From: JAICXG01 sp036825615
GTDB taxonomy: Bacteria > Verrucomicrobiota > Verrucomicrobiia > Chthoniobacterales > UBA10450
DNA length: 64,000 nt
NCBI GenBank assembly: GCA_036825615.1
Contig: DAISXY010000015.1
Location: 34,445-98,444 of the forward strand
Direction of reading: 5' to 3'
Shown here: positions 8,329 through 15,892 of the stretch, piece by piece
Layout of the letters: each line of letters starts with the position of its first letter
Numbering within the stretch: position 1 is the first letter of the stretch
Translations under genes and position numbers: made by a program
Notes under the pieces: generated by a model
Database searches by the model: none
What the model was told of the DNA's origin: nothing
The model's input: the letters and a program-made list of their open reading frames with translations, nothing else

Positions 8329-8778
8329 ATGAATGCCTATACCAATTCCAAGATTTCAACCCCTGAAGAAAAATCGCGGGCGGTTGTCACGGCGGCAGAC
8401 CACCGCGAGCTGAGCGCCGCCATTGTCGCAGCGAAAAAGCTGGCTGTATATGCGGACCAATTGCCGTTATTACAAGAGAAGCTTTCTCGCGCGCTCGTTT
8501 CGCTTCCCGGTGAAGTTCCACCTGATGTGATTACCATGTACAGCCGGGCAGAATTGTATGACCTTGAGAGCGACGAGCGGCTGAACTTGATGCCGGTTTT
8601 TCCGATTGATGCAAGTCTCGAACAAGGCCGCGTCTCTGTTTTTCACCCTTTGGGAGCCGCGATGCTCGGCCGCCGCGTCGGCGATCACTTCGCCTGGAAC
8701 GTTCCTTACGGTGTCCGGCAATTTGAAGTTACAGCCCTCGACTTCCAACCTGAAGCTGTCTTGGCAAAGGCAGCGTAA
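8329..8778 (+). CDS. GreA/GreB C-terminal domain protein (Rnk-like)
   Basis: 149 residues. The C-terminal part is the GreA_GreB fold: EVPPDVITMYSRAELYDLES, then LNLMPVFPIDASLEQGRVSV, then LGAAMLGRRVGDHFAWNVP. The N-terminal region is a short helical pair as in Rnk (regulator of nucleoside diphosphate kinase), not the long GreA coiled coil, so transcript-cleavage activity is unlikely. Rnk-type proteins bind RNA polymerase in the cytoplasm. Upstream lies the divergent LysR copy 2 with a 178-bp shared promoter region. Confidence 0.85.
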   Translation: MNAYTNSKISTPEEKSRAVVTAADHRELSAAIVAAKKLAVYADQLPLLQEKLSRALVSLPGEVPPDVITMYSRAELYDLESDERLNLMPVFPIDASLEQGRVSVFHPLGAAMLGRRVGDHFAWNVPYGVRQFEVTALDFQPEAVLAKAA

Positions 8779-8832
8779 CTCTCGAAGCTCCAGCGACGGG
8801 TGCTTTGCAGTTCAGTACTGATAGCCTCAGTT

Positions 8833-8860
8833 GATCTGACTCATTGGATATGAGTCTTAG
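8833..8860 (+). promoter_or_regulatory. third copy of the LysR-associated element
   Basis: The sequence CATTGGATATGAGTCTTAG resembles the right part of the elements before both LysR genes. It lies between the Rnk-like gene and a weak small ORF. It could be a LysR operator; this rests on similarity only. Confidence 0.35.
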
Positions 8861-8913
8861 TCCGGTCGGAAGAAAGGGGTTACCTTTCAGTGTCGCGAAT
8901 TGCGATACACAAT

Positions 8914-9087
8914 ATGAATCCATTATTCGATATAGCTGTAATCTTAGTCATGCTCCTGTTCGTCGTCGCCGGAGCAAAACTTACTGCCAGAACCTTTACT
9001 TACGCTGCGTCGCTCCTGCGATCGTTTCGGCGAGCGGCCTCGAATTCCACCGGCGCAAGCCAGGGAATAGAGGCCGAAATTGCTTAG
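8914..9087 (+). CDS. small putative membrane protein, uncertain
   Basis: 57 residues beginning MNPLFDIAVILVMLLFVVAG, which forms one strong membrane helix, followed by a basic and then polar tail. No family recognised and no clear ribosome binding site. It lies downstream of the candidate LysR element at 8833. It could be a real small gene controlled by that element or a chance open frame. The 9088-9311 gap that follows has no supportable gene. Confidence 0.3.
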   Translation: MNPLFDIAVILVMLLFVVAGAKLTARTFTYAASLLRSFRRAASNSTGASQGIEAEIA

Positions 9088-9311
9088 GCCGCGAGCAGAA
9101 AGCGAGTTGTTCGATGGCATTGCGCTTTATCGTTTCAGGTCCTGACTTCTCGTCAATGTACGCGTCCGACCTCGTTCTGCTTCTCATCTTAGTTATCGGT
9201 TTATCAGGGCTGAACGCCCTCGGTTTGCAGGTGAGTCGTCAGCGGAATCGAGTCGATAAACGAAATCGAGCGGCACGCTCCCGTCTCATCGCGGCTGCGC
9301 AAAAAGGGCCC

Positions 9312-9384
9312 TGGAGCCTAGGGGATTCGAACCCCTGACCTCCTCAATGCCATTGAGGCGCTCTACCAACTGAGCTAAGACCCC
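9312..9384 (-). tRNA. tRNA-Ala (anticodon GGC)
   Basis: The complement strand folds into a complete 73-base cloverleaf. The acceptor arm is GGGGTCT/AGGCTCC with discriminator A, the D-arm TAGCTCAGTTGGTAGAGC, and the anticodon stem CCTCA/TGAGG with loop ATGGCAT (anticodon GGC). The T-arm has the GGTTCGAATCC pattern. The CCA end is not encoded. Confidence 0.97.
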
Positions 9385-9455
9385 GGAAGAATTGCCGATT
9401 TTCGACTGCGGAAGGATGATTTGCAACGGCGAAATGCCGCGCGCAGCACCTTTGC

Positions 9456-10283
9456 CTAACGACCAGTCACGGTGATCTTTTCCTTGTCGGCCAGAGCGAT
9501 GAGGGCGGCTTTCTCGAGCAACAGGGTGCGCCCGGCTTCGACCGCGATGACCCGGATTTTCGCTGCACGCGCGACGCGCAACGTTTCGGTCCCGATCACC
9601 GGCACATCGAAGCGCATGTCCTGACCCGGTTTGGTCACCTTGATCACGATCGCGTTCTTTTTCCCTAACGAACCCCCGCGCGCAATCGCTTCGTTCGTGC
9701 CCTCGAAAGCCTCGACCGCAAGGACGGTGCCGTTTTTTACCACGATCGTCTGACCGACATTGAGGCCGCTGAGTTGTTTCGCGATGGCAAAACCAAAATC
9801 GATGTCGGCCGCTTCTCGCTCCTTCAACTTCGGGCCGGCGATGTGGCCCGTGGGCGCGAGAAGATGGTCAAGAAATGTCGTCGCCGGGAGGAGTTCGACG
9901 CCGATCTCGGCCAGTTGGTCGGCAATGGCGCGGAAGATCGATTCGGCATTGCGTTCCTTCAGGCGGGCGAGGAGGAACATGGCTTTGAAATCGGGGCGCA
10001 GGCTAAAGAGATTGCCGGGCGCGATCTGGCCGGCCATGATCGCATGTCGCAGACTCGCGCCTTGGAAAAATTTCAGCAGCCGGCTGAGCTGCCCCACCCG
10101 GAGCCACTCGATCTCGTCCGCTCGATTGCTGATCTCGGGAGCGGTTTCGTTTGTAAACGCAGCGACGACGAGACGCTTCACGCCCGCGACCCGCGCGGCA
10201 TCCGCGAGGAGCAGCGGGTAAACGCCGCTGCCGGCAATGATTCCGAGCGTGTCGGGCGCGTCCATCTTCGCGACAGGGTCCAA
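9456..10283 (-). CDS. lpxI: UDP-2,3-diacylglucosamine pyrophosphatase LpxI
   Basis: 275 residues, the full LpxI (DUF1009) length. Family signatures are IIAGSGVYPLLLADAARVAG at the start, AIMAGQIAPGNLF, and the C-terminal GQTIVVKNGTVLAVEAFEGT followed by RFDVPVIGTETL. LpxI hydrolyses UDP-2,3-diacylglucosamine to lipid X in lipid A synthesis, replacing LpxH in many non-enterobacterial Gram-negatives. The gene follows atpC after 42 bp and may be read from the atpDC transcript. Its stop codon TAG is part of a GCCTAACGA copy (9454-9462). The start may be the first ATG or the one six codons later. Confidence 0.9.
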   Translation of the reverse strand: MDPVAKMDAPDTLGIIAGSGVYPLLLADAARVAGVKRLVVAAFTNETAPEISNRADEIEWLRVGQLSRLLKFFQGASLRHAIMAGQIAPGNLFSLRPDFKAMFLLARLKERNAESIFRAIADQLAEIGVELLPATTFLDHLLAPTGHIAGPKLKEREAADIDFGFAIAKQLSGLNVGQTIVVKNGTVLAVEAFEGTNEAIARGGSLGKKNAIVIKVTKPGQDMRFDVPVIGTETLRVARAAKIRVIAVEAGRTLLLEKAALIALADKEKITVTGR

Positions 10284-10325
10284 GCTTGCGACGTGAGGCA
10301 GCTCCGGCGCAAGCCGGAACCTCGA

Positions 10326-10736
10326 CTAACGACGATGACGGCGCTTGACGTGCAATTGCGCGAGCGCCTTTTGCAGCGCGGCCTGGACCGCCGCAACTTC
10401 CTCCGATCCGAGATCGCCTTCCATGGCCGCTTTCGCGCGCTCGACTGCGGCTTCGGCTGCGCTCTCATCGATTGCAGTCCATTCCAGCGCCATGTCGGTC
10501 AGGACGGAAATCGCGTCGCTGGTGATCTCAGCAAAACCCTCTCCAACGGCGAGCGAGGTTTCGCGACCTTGCTTCAAGACCCGTAGCTCGCCCGGCTTCA
10601 GCGTCGTGAGCAGCGGTACGTGGTTTGGATAGACGCCGAGTTCGCCGTCGGTTCCGGGGAGGACGACCAACTCGACATCTTCGGAGTAGGCTTTGGCTTC
10701 CGGGGTGACAATCTCGAGCCGAAGGGTGCGAGCCAT
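10326..10736 (-). CDS. atpC: F1 ATP synthase epsilon subunit
   Basis: 136 residues with the epsilon beta-sandwich (RLEIVTPEAKAYSEDVELVV, LPGTDGELGVYPNHVPLLTT) followed by the two-helix C-terminal domain rich in Ala and Lys. Epsilon couples the gamma shaft to the c-ring and can inhibit ATP hydrolysis. It begins 2 bp after the atpD stop. The stop TAG is formed by a GACTAACGA variant of the dispersed motif. Confidence 0.95.
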   Translation of the reverse strand: MARTLRLEIVTPEAKAYSEDVELVVLPGTDGELGVYPNHVPLLTTLKPGELRVLKQGRETSLAVGEGFAEITSDAISVLTDMALEWTAIDESAAEAAVERAKAAMEGDLGSEEVAAVQAALQKALAQLHVKRRHRR

Positions 10737-10738
10737 GG

Positions 10739-12145
10739 CTATTCCTTGATCATGTCAATGCCGCCCTTCATGTAGAAATTCTGCTCCGGCACGTCGTCGT
10801 GTTTGCCGTCGAGAATTTCCTTAAAGCCGCGAACGGTTTCCGCAATCGTCACATATTGCCCGGCTGTGCCGGTGAAGACCTCAGCGACATGGAAGGGCTG
10901 GCTGAGGAAGCGTTGGATTTTGCGCGCACGGAAAACGGTGAGCTTGTCTTCCGGCGACAATTCGTCCATGCCGAGGATGGCGATGATGTCCTGCAAATCC
11001 TTGTAACGTTGGAGCACCTTCTGCACGCCGCGGGCGACGTTGTAATGCTCTTCGCCCACGATCTCGGGCGCGAGCGACTTCGAGGTCGAAGCGAGCGGAT
11101 CAACCGCCGGGTAAATCCCCAGCTCCGCGATCGAGCGCTCGAGCACGATCGTGGAATCGAGATGCGCGAACGTGTTCGCTGGAGCCGGGTCGGTCAGGTC
11201 GTCTGCCGGGACGTAGACCGCCTGGAAGCTCGTGATTGATCCCTTGTTTGTGGAAGTGATTCGTTCCTGCAAATCGCCCATCTCGGCCGCGAGCGTAGGC
11301 TGATAACCGACCGCGCTCGGGGTTCGGCCTAACAATGCTGAAACTTCCGAGCCGGCCTGGGAGAAACGAAAGATGTTGTCGATAAAAAGGAGCACGTCCT
11401 GGTTGCGTTCGTCGCGGAAGTATTCCGTCATCGCGAGCGCGCTGAGCGCGACCCGAAGACGGGCACCCGGCGGTTCATTCATCTGCCCGTAAACGAGCGC
11501 GACCTTCGATTTACTCAAATCCTTCTGGTCGATCACGCCGGCCTCGCTCATTTCGGTATAAAGATCATTGCCTTCGCGCGTCCGCTCGCCTACCCCGGCG
11601 AAAACCGAGAACCCGCCGTGGCCCTTGGCGATGTTGTTGATCAGCTCCATGATCACGACCGTTTTGCCGACGCCAGCGCCACCGAAAGCGCCGACTTTGC
11701 CGCCCTTCGAAAAGGGGCAAATCAGGTCGATGACCTTGATGCCGGTTTCGAGAATTTGCGCCTTCGTATCCTGGTCGGTGAGGGCGGGAGCGGGGCGGTG
11801 AATCGGGTAACGCTTCGTGAATTGCACCGGGCCACGACTGTCGACCGGTTCGCCGGTGACGTTAAAAACGCGGCCGAGCGTTCCCTCGCCTACCGGCACG
11901 GTAATCGGACCGCCCATGTCTTTGACTTTCATCCCGCGCTTCAGCCCTTCGGTCGAAGACATGGCAATGGAGCGGACCCAACTTTCGCCGAGGTGGTGCT
12001 GTACTTCGAGCGTGAGCCTGGTCGGGTTGCCGTTCACTTCATACTCGATCTCGAGCGCGTTATAGATGCCGGGCAGACCGCCGGCATCGGCGAAATCAAC
12101 GTCCACCACGGGACCGATCACTTGGACAATGGTACCAGTATTCAT
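10739..12145 (-). CDS. atpD: F1 ATP synthase beta subunit
   Basis: 468 residues from MNTGTIVQVIGPVVDVDF. The P-loop GGAGVGKTV, the GERTREGNDLY segment, the DNIFRFSQAGSEVSALLGR stretch and the DELSPEDKL motif (DELSEED in other species) are all intact, so catalysis should be normal. The frame is open to 12181 but family sequence starts at 12145. This gene starts a separate atpDC block: the usual neighbour atpG lies 2.8 kb away behind opposite-strand genes, so the block needs its own promoter in 12146-12355. Confidence 0.97.
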   Translation of the reverse strand: MNTGTIVQVIGPVVDVDFADAGGLPGIYNALEIEYEVNGNPTRLTLEVQHHLGESWVRSIAMSSTEGLKRGMKVKDMGGPITVPVGEGTLGRVFNVTGEPVDSRGPVQFTKRYPIHRPAPALTDQDTKAQILETGIKVIDLICPFSKGGKVGAFGGAGVGKTVVIMELINNIAKGHGGFSVFAGVGERTREGNDLYTEMSEAGVIDQKDLSKSKVALVYGQMNEPPGARLRVALSALAMTEYFRDERNQDVLLFIDNIFRFSQAGSEVSALLGRTPSAVGYQPTLAAEMGDLQERITSTNKGSITSFQAVYVPADDLTDPAPANTFAHLDSTIVLERSIAELGIYPAVDPLASTSKSLAPEIVGEEHYNVARGVQKVLQRYKDLQDIIAILGMDELSPEDKLTVFRARKIQRFLSQPFHVAEVFTGTAGQYVTIAETVRGFKEILDGKHDDVPEQNFYMKGGIDMIKE

Positions 12146-12355
12146 AAAAAGGAGAACCGGCGGGGCGCTTGCCCGGCGCACGGGAGCCCCAAGGTAGCGA
12201 AGTTGGACGCGTGGACAAGGGCAGCGGGAAGAATTTTCGAGACGGAATGTGAATCACTATTAGAAGCCGCAACCGCCTAACGGTTCGCGGACTTTCGGCG
12301 ATAGAGCCGGAGTTGAAACTTGACTTTGCCCCTGCGGGCCTGTTCGAATCGCGCC

Positions 12356-13744
12356 ATGATGCGGCGTTGCTTTGCAGGTCTATTATTCGCCTGTGGCGGG
12401 CTGGCGCTTGGATTGACGCCAGCTTTTGCCACAGAATGGCTGACGTTTGGGTTTAACCTTGAGCGAACGGGAGAGAATCCCTTCGAAACCGTGCTGACAC
12501 CAGCGACCGTGGGCGGTCTCCACAAGGTGTGGAGTTTCAATCTCCGGGCCGTGACAATCATGCAACCGGTGTTGGCCGAGAATGTCCTCGTCCAAGGCTC
12601 ATCCAAGACGCTGGTCTTCATGGGCACCGAGCACGGGGATCTCTATGCGATTGATGCCGACACTGGGACGCTGGTCTGGCAGCGCAATCTGGGATCACAA
12701 GACACAAATTGCAGCGACATACCAGATACGATCTTCGGCATCAGCGGCTCGCCCGCAATCGACCGGCCGGGCAATCGGCTCTATGTGGTCGGTGGCGACG
12801 GGATGATGTACAGCCTCGACCTGGCAACGGGCGCGACATTGCCGGGCTGGCCGGTTGTTATCACGGCGGATCCGGCGCATGAGCACACCTACGGCGCGGT
12901 GACCTTGACGCGTCGATACGCCTACGCGGAACTGGCCAGCTACTGCGACATTACGCCTTATCATGGCGGCGTAGTCGCGGTGGATCTGCGGAGCCTCCAA
13001 ACCCGCACGTTCTTTCCTGGCGGGCCTCGAGTGAACGGAGGCGGAATTTGGGGCCCCGGCGGAGTTTCAGTCGATTCGGTGACGAGGCATGTCTTCACGG
13101 CCACCGGCAATGCATTGCGCGATCCGGAATATTACCGCTACTGCGAAAATGTGGTGGAGCTCTCGGCTACACTCGACGTGCTCGGATCCAACTACCCGGG
13201 GTTGGTCGGTCTTGATGTCGATTTCGGGGCAACGCCCATTTTGTATCAGCCTCCGGGTTGCGCGCCGATGGTGGCGGCGAAAAACAAAACCGGGGTTCTG
13301 GTTACATATGAACGGGGCGACCTCTCCAGCGGGCCTTTTCAGCGCCTTCAGGTTGCCAGCCAGAGCGACTGGCAATTCAACGGAATTCCCGCCTGGTCGG
13401 ATGCGACGCATTTGCTTTACATCGGCAATTCCTCGGATTCGGGAATCTTCAAGCACGGGATGGTCGCTCTCGCGGTGGACACAAACTGCCAGCTTCAGCT
13501 TGCGTGGCAGACCACGGTCGGGCCGAATTTTAGCTCCGTCTCGCCACCAACCGTCGCTGGTGGGGTGGTCTATTATGGTGACGGCTTTGGCAATCAGCTA
13601 TTCGCCTTTGATGCAGTTGACGGCGATCAGCTTTGGTCGAGCGGAACGACGATCCAAGGCCCGATCTTTGGCGCGCCCGTTGTAGTGAATGGACGGGTCT
13701 ATGTCGGCGCCTGGGACAAGAAGCTCTACTGCTTTGGGCTGTAG
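12356..13744 (+). CDS. secreted PQQ-type beta-propeller protein
   Basis: 462 residues from ATG 12356; a TTG at 12320 with GGAG seven bases before it is an alternative start. A signal peptide (MMRRCFAGLLFACGGLALGL, then TPAFA) is followed by propeller blades of the PQQ_2 type: GDLYAIDADTGTLVWQRNLG, GMMYSLDLATGATLPGWPV, NQLFAFDAVDGDQLWSSGT, and finally VYVGAWDKKLYCF. There are many Cys residues for such a protein. No dehydrogenase Trp-docking motifs or haem site are visible, so an enzyme role is not supported; a secreted or periplasmic binding scaffold is likely. It is transcribed against the ATP synthase genes between which it sits. Confidence 0.75.
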   Translation: MMRRCFAGLLFACGGLALGLTPAFATEWLTFGFNLERTGENPFETVLTPATVGGLHKVWSFNLRAVTIMQPVLAENVLVQGSSKTLVFMGTEHGDLYAIDADTGTLVWQRNLGSQDTNCSDIPDTIFGISGSPAIDRPGNRLYVVGGDGMMYSLDLATGATLPGWPVVITADPAHEHTYGAVTLTRRYAYAELASYCDITPYHGGVVAVDLRSLQTRTFFPGGPRVNGGGIWGPGGVSVDSVTRHVFTATGNALRDPEYYRYCENVVELSATLDVLGSNYPGLVGLDVDFGATPILYQPPGCAPMVAAKNKTGVLVTYERGDLSSGPFQRLQVASQSDWQFNGIPAWSDATHLLYIGNSSDSGIFKHGMVALAVDTNCQLQLAWQTTVGPNFSSVSPPTVAGGVVYYGDGFGNQLFAFDAVDGDQLWSSGTTIQGPIFGAPVVVNGRVYVGAWDKKLYCFGL

Positions 13745-14009
13745 CCCTCCTGGCAACCCCCGACAAACACGGTTGACGCTTATTCGCGCGCATTGATTTG
13801 CTCCCGCCGGAAAAATTGGCTTGCCTGAGCAAGGGCAGTGCCAACAGCAGAGCTAAAAAGTTGTCCGGGAGCACACAACACGCATCTTCGTGCGTACGGG
13901 GCGGCGTCTTCCCTCTGGAAATCGGCGCCTGTCCCCTCTTCACGGCAGACGCGCGGCCAAGGCAGAATTCTTTCTGGCACAAGAATTTTCTAGACAATGC
14001 GAGTCATTT

Positions 14010-14363
14010 ATGAGAATTATGGTTTTCATGAAAGAAGACAGCCTGAGCCGATCCGGGTCACGCTCTCTCACGAAACCATCTCCCCGGTTGGCCCGCGTCC
14101 AGCGCGTCTTTTCAAGCCTCTTCCTGGGCTTGGCGTTCGTTTTTCTCGCCGCTTTTGCGCAGCCCGCGGCCGCAGCATCCGAAGGGAAGACAACTGCAGC
14201 CGACTCCGCAAAGCATGCAACTTTCGTGGCTGTTTTTCGTAGCCCTGCAAACGCCGAGGCGCTGTGTCCGCTCATTGGGGTTGCTGTGGCAGTGGCTCTT
14301 ACGCATCTGCTGCAGAGGAGACGGACTGCCCAGGTCCGCGCTTCGAGATCGACAGAGAATTGA
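14010..14363 (+). CDS. small exported protein with C-terminal PxIG/RRR tail (copy 1)
   Basis: 117 residues (later starts at 14019 and 14028 are possible). A hydrophobic export signal (about 32-55, ending QPAAAASE) is followed by a short polar stretch and then a C-terminal helix with the pattern A-L-x-P-x-I-G, V-A-V, T-x-L-L, R-R-R, A-Q at residues 84-110. The same tail ends the protein at 14674-14925 (16 of 27 positions identical), whereas the middle regions differ. Signal plus hydrophobic helix plus basic end is the architecture of C-terminal sorting tags such as PEP-CTERM, but the motif differs from those I know. Unknown function. Confidence 0.6.
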   Translation: MRIMVFMKEDSLSRSGSRSLTKPSPRLARVQRVFSSLFLGLAFVFLAAFAQPAAAASEGKTTAADSAKHATFVAVFRSPANAEALCPLIGVAVAVALTHLLQRRRTAQVRASRSTEN

Positions 14364-14382
14364 CTTGAGTTGGTTGGATGAA

Positions 14383-14421
14383 GGCGGCCGCTCTCCAGCA
14401 GGAGGGCGGCCGATTCATTTT
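14383..14421 (+). terminator. GC-rich hairpin after small exported protein 1
   Basis: GGCGGCCGCTCTCC and GGAGGGCGGCCG form a strong stem with an AGCA loop, followed by ATTCATTTTCC. It lies 20 bp after the stop codon. A near-identical CGGCCGCC hairpin follows the second tail protein. A further perfect 8-bp inverted repeat GGCACACC/GGTGTGCC is at 14487-14511. Confidence 0.55.
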
Positions 14422-14673
14422 CCGGGGTGTGGCGAAAGCGCGGGTCGATTACCAAGGCTAAAGTGCTCCGCTCTCGCGGTCCTGGCACACCGGAGCCTGA
14501 GGTGTGCCAACCGCCTTCCACGGGCTCAATCTGATCCCTTCGCACCAGCAGGAGCTGATCGATGGAGCCAGCAGTGGAATGAGGTTGAGTCTCATTTCTG
14601 AGACAAAAACGCTTTTCGGCACCGAAAATTCTTGTCACCGCACGGCGTCTTCTTGTAAAAACACCAAAGCGCG

Positions 14674-14925
14674 ATGGAAAAGTTCCCTGTTTATCTTCTC
14701 AAGGTATTTCTCGCATCCGCGGTCTTGCTTCCAGGAAGCGCATTTGCGGTCGCGAACGCGGGCGAGCAAGCAGCCAATGTGGTACGGATCTCGTCCATAC
14801 TCCCGATCTCGCAGTTGGAGGCATTGTTTCCGGTGATCGGTTTGATTGTCGCGGTCTGTGCGACGCAACTGCTGCGCCGGAGAAAGATCGCTCAACTGCG
14901 CTCAGGCGCTTCCAGCACCCAGTAA
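14674..14925 (+). CDS. small exported protein with C-terminal PxIG/RRR tail (copy 2)
   Basis: 83 residues: signal peptide (MEKFPVYLLKVFLASAVLLP, cleavage probably after the AFA near residue 25), about 20 residues of mature linker, then the tail at 50-76 (ALFPVIGLIVAV, then LLRRRKIAQ). The mature part is so short that the tail is most of the protein, so it may be a membrane-anchored peptide. Related to 14010-14363 only in signal and tail. Both genes are single units with their own GC hairpin terminators and lie between atpG and the PQQ propeller gene. Unknown function. Confidence 0.6.
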   Translation: MEKFPVYLLKVFLASAVLLPGSAFAVANAGEQAANVVRISSILPISQLEALFPVIGLIVAVCATQLLRRRKIAQLRSGASSTQ

Positions 14926-14949
14926 GCTGGTCGAAACAGCTTTGGCTTG

Positions 14950-14986
14950 GCGGCCGCCCTCGCGAGGGGGCGGTCGTTTGCTTTTC
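14950..14986 (+). terminator. Rho-independent terminator
   Basis: GGCCGCCCTC and GAGGGGGCGGTC form a stem around a CGC loop, followed by GTTTGCTTTTC. It ends the transcript of the second tail protein and lies just beyond the atpG stop codon, so it could work on both strands. Confidence 0.6.
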
Positions 14987-15001
14987 GGCGCTGTGAGTTG
15001 T

Positions 15002-15880
15002 TTAACTGGCGAGAGCTGATTGCGCCGTCGCGATCTCAAGCAGCTCGGTGGTGATGCTCGCCTGGCGCATCTTATTGTATTCGAGGGTCAGGTCCTTGAT
15101 GAACTGGTTGGCGTTATCCGTCGCATTTTTCATCGCCACCATCCGTGCGCTGTGTTCGGAGGCGCGGGCGTCGAGCACCATTTGGAAGACTTCGTACTGG
15201 AGGTAGTACGGGAGCATGAAATCAAGCACCCCGGCCGCGCTCGGTTCAAAGATATACTCCAGGCTTTGCCCTTTTCCTGCCTCCGCGGCGGCTTGCTTTT
15301 CACCGGCAACATCGAAGAGAAACGGACTGATCGGCAGCAGCGTGTGCGCGACCGGCTTTTGGTTGATCGTGTTAATGAACTGGGTGTAGAGCACCGTCAC
15401 TTTGTCCACCTCGCCGGCGAGAAATTTGTCCACGCAAAAACGCGAGATCAGCTTTGTTTCCAGGATCGTGGGTGAATCTTTTAGCTCGAAATCGGCTAGC
15501 AACTCGCGCCGGGTGCGGGTGATGAACTGGCGCGCTTTTCGCCCGGCAGTCACGTAAACGGTTCCTGCGGGGTCGTACCCGGCGACCTCCCGCATGAGGT
15601 TCGTGTTGAGCGCCCCGGCCAGACCCTTGTCGCTACTGATGACCAGGACCAATTCCTTGCGCATCGGTCGAACCTGCAAAAGCGGATGGAGCAACGGATC
15701 GGTGCGCCCCTTCAACGACACGAGCACGCGGTTCATTAATCCGGCATACGGACGTCCCGCGAGGGCGTGCTGTTGCGCCCGGCGCATTTTTGAGGCGGCG
15801 ACCATTTGCATCGCCTTTGTAATTTGCGCGGTGTTGCGGATTGATTTGATCCGCCGCCGGATGTCCTGCGTGTTTGCCAT
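15002..15880 (-). CDS. atpG: F1 ATP synthase gamma subunit
   Basis: 292 residues. The N-terminal helix (IRRRIKSIRNTAQITKAMQM VAASKM) and the C-terminal helix (MKNATDNANQFIKDLTLEYN) that make the rotor coiled coil are both present, with the SSDKGLAGALNTNL core. It starts 12 bp after atpA. It is the last gene of the atpBEFHAG block; after it the strand switches, and atpD does not follow as usual. Confidence 0.96.
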   Translation of the reverse strand: MANTQDIRRRIKSIRNTAQITKAMQMVAASKMRRAQQHALAGRPYAGLMNRVLVSLKGRTDPLLHPLLQVRPMRKELVLVISSDKGLAGALNTNLMREVAGYDPAGTVYVTAGRKARQFITRTRRELLADFELKDSPTILETKLISRFCVDKFLAGEVDKVTVLYTQFINTINQKPVAHTLLPISPFLFDVAGEKQAAAEAGKGQSLEYIFEPSAAGVLDFMLPYYLQYEVFQMVLDARASEHSARMVAMKNATDNANQFIKDLTLEYNKMRQASITTELLEIATAQSALAS

Positions 15881-15892
15881 TGCGTCAACCGG

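Noticed and set aside
9157..9338. Hydrophobic 60-residue frame starting MYASDLVLLLILVIGL
   Set aside because: It reads into the tRNA-Ala gene and has no ribosome binding site; kept out for lack of support.
13970..14000. Sigma-54 promoter (TGGCAC box at about 13976) before tail protein 1
   Set aside because: The -12 GC element is missing at the required spacing, and the second tail gene has only a weak CGGCAC version.
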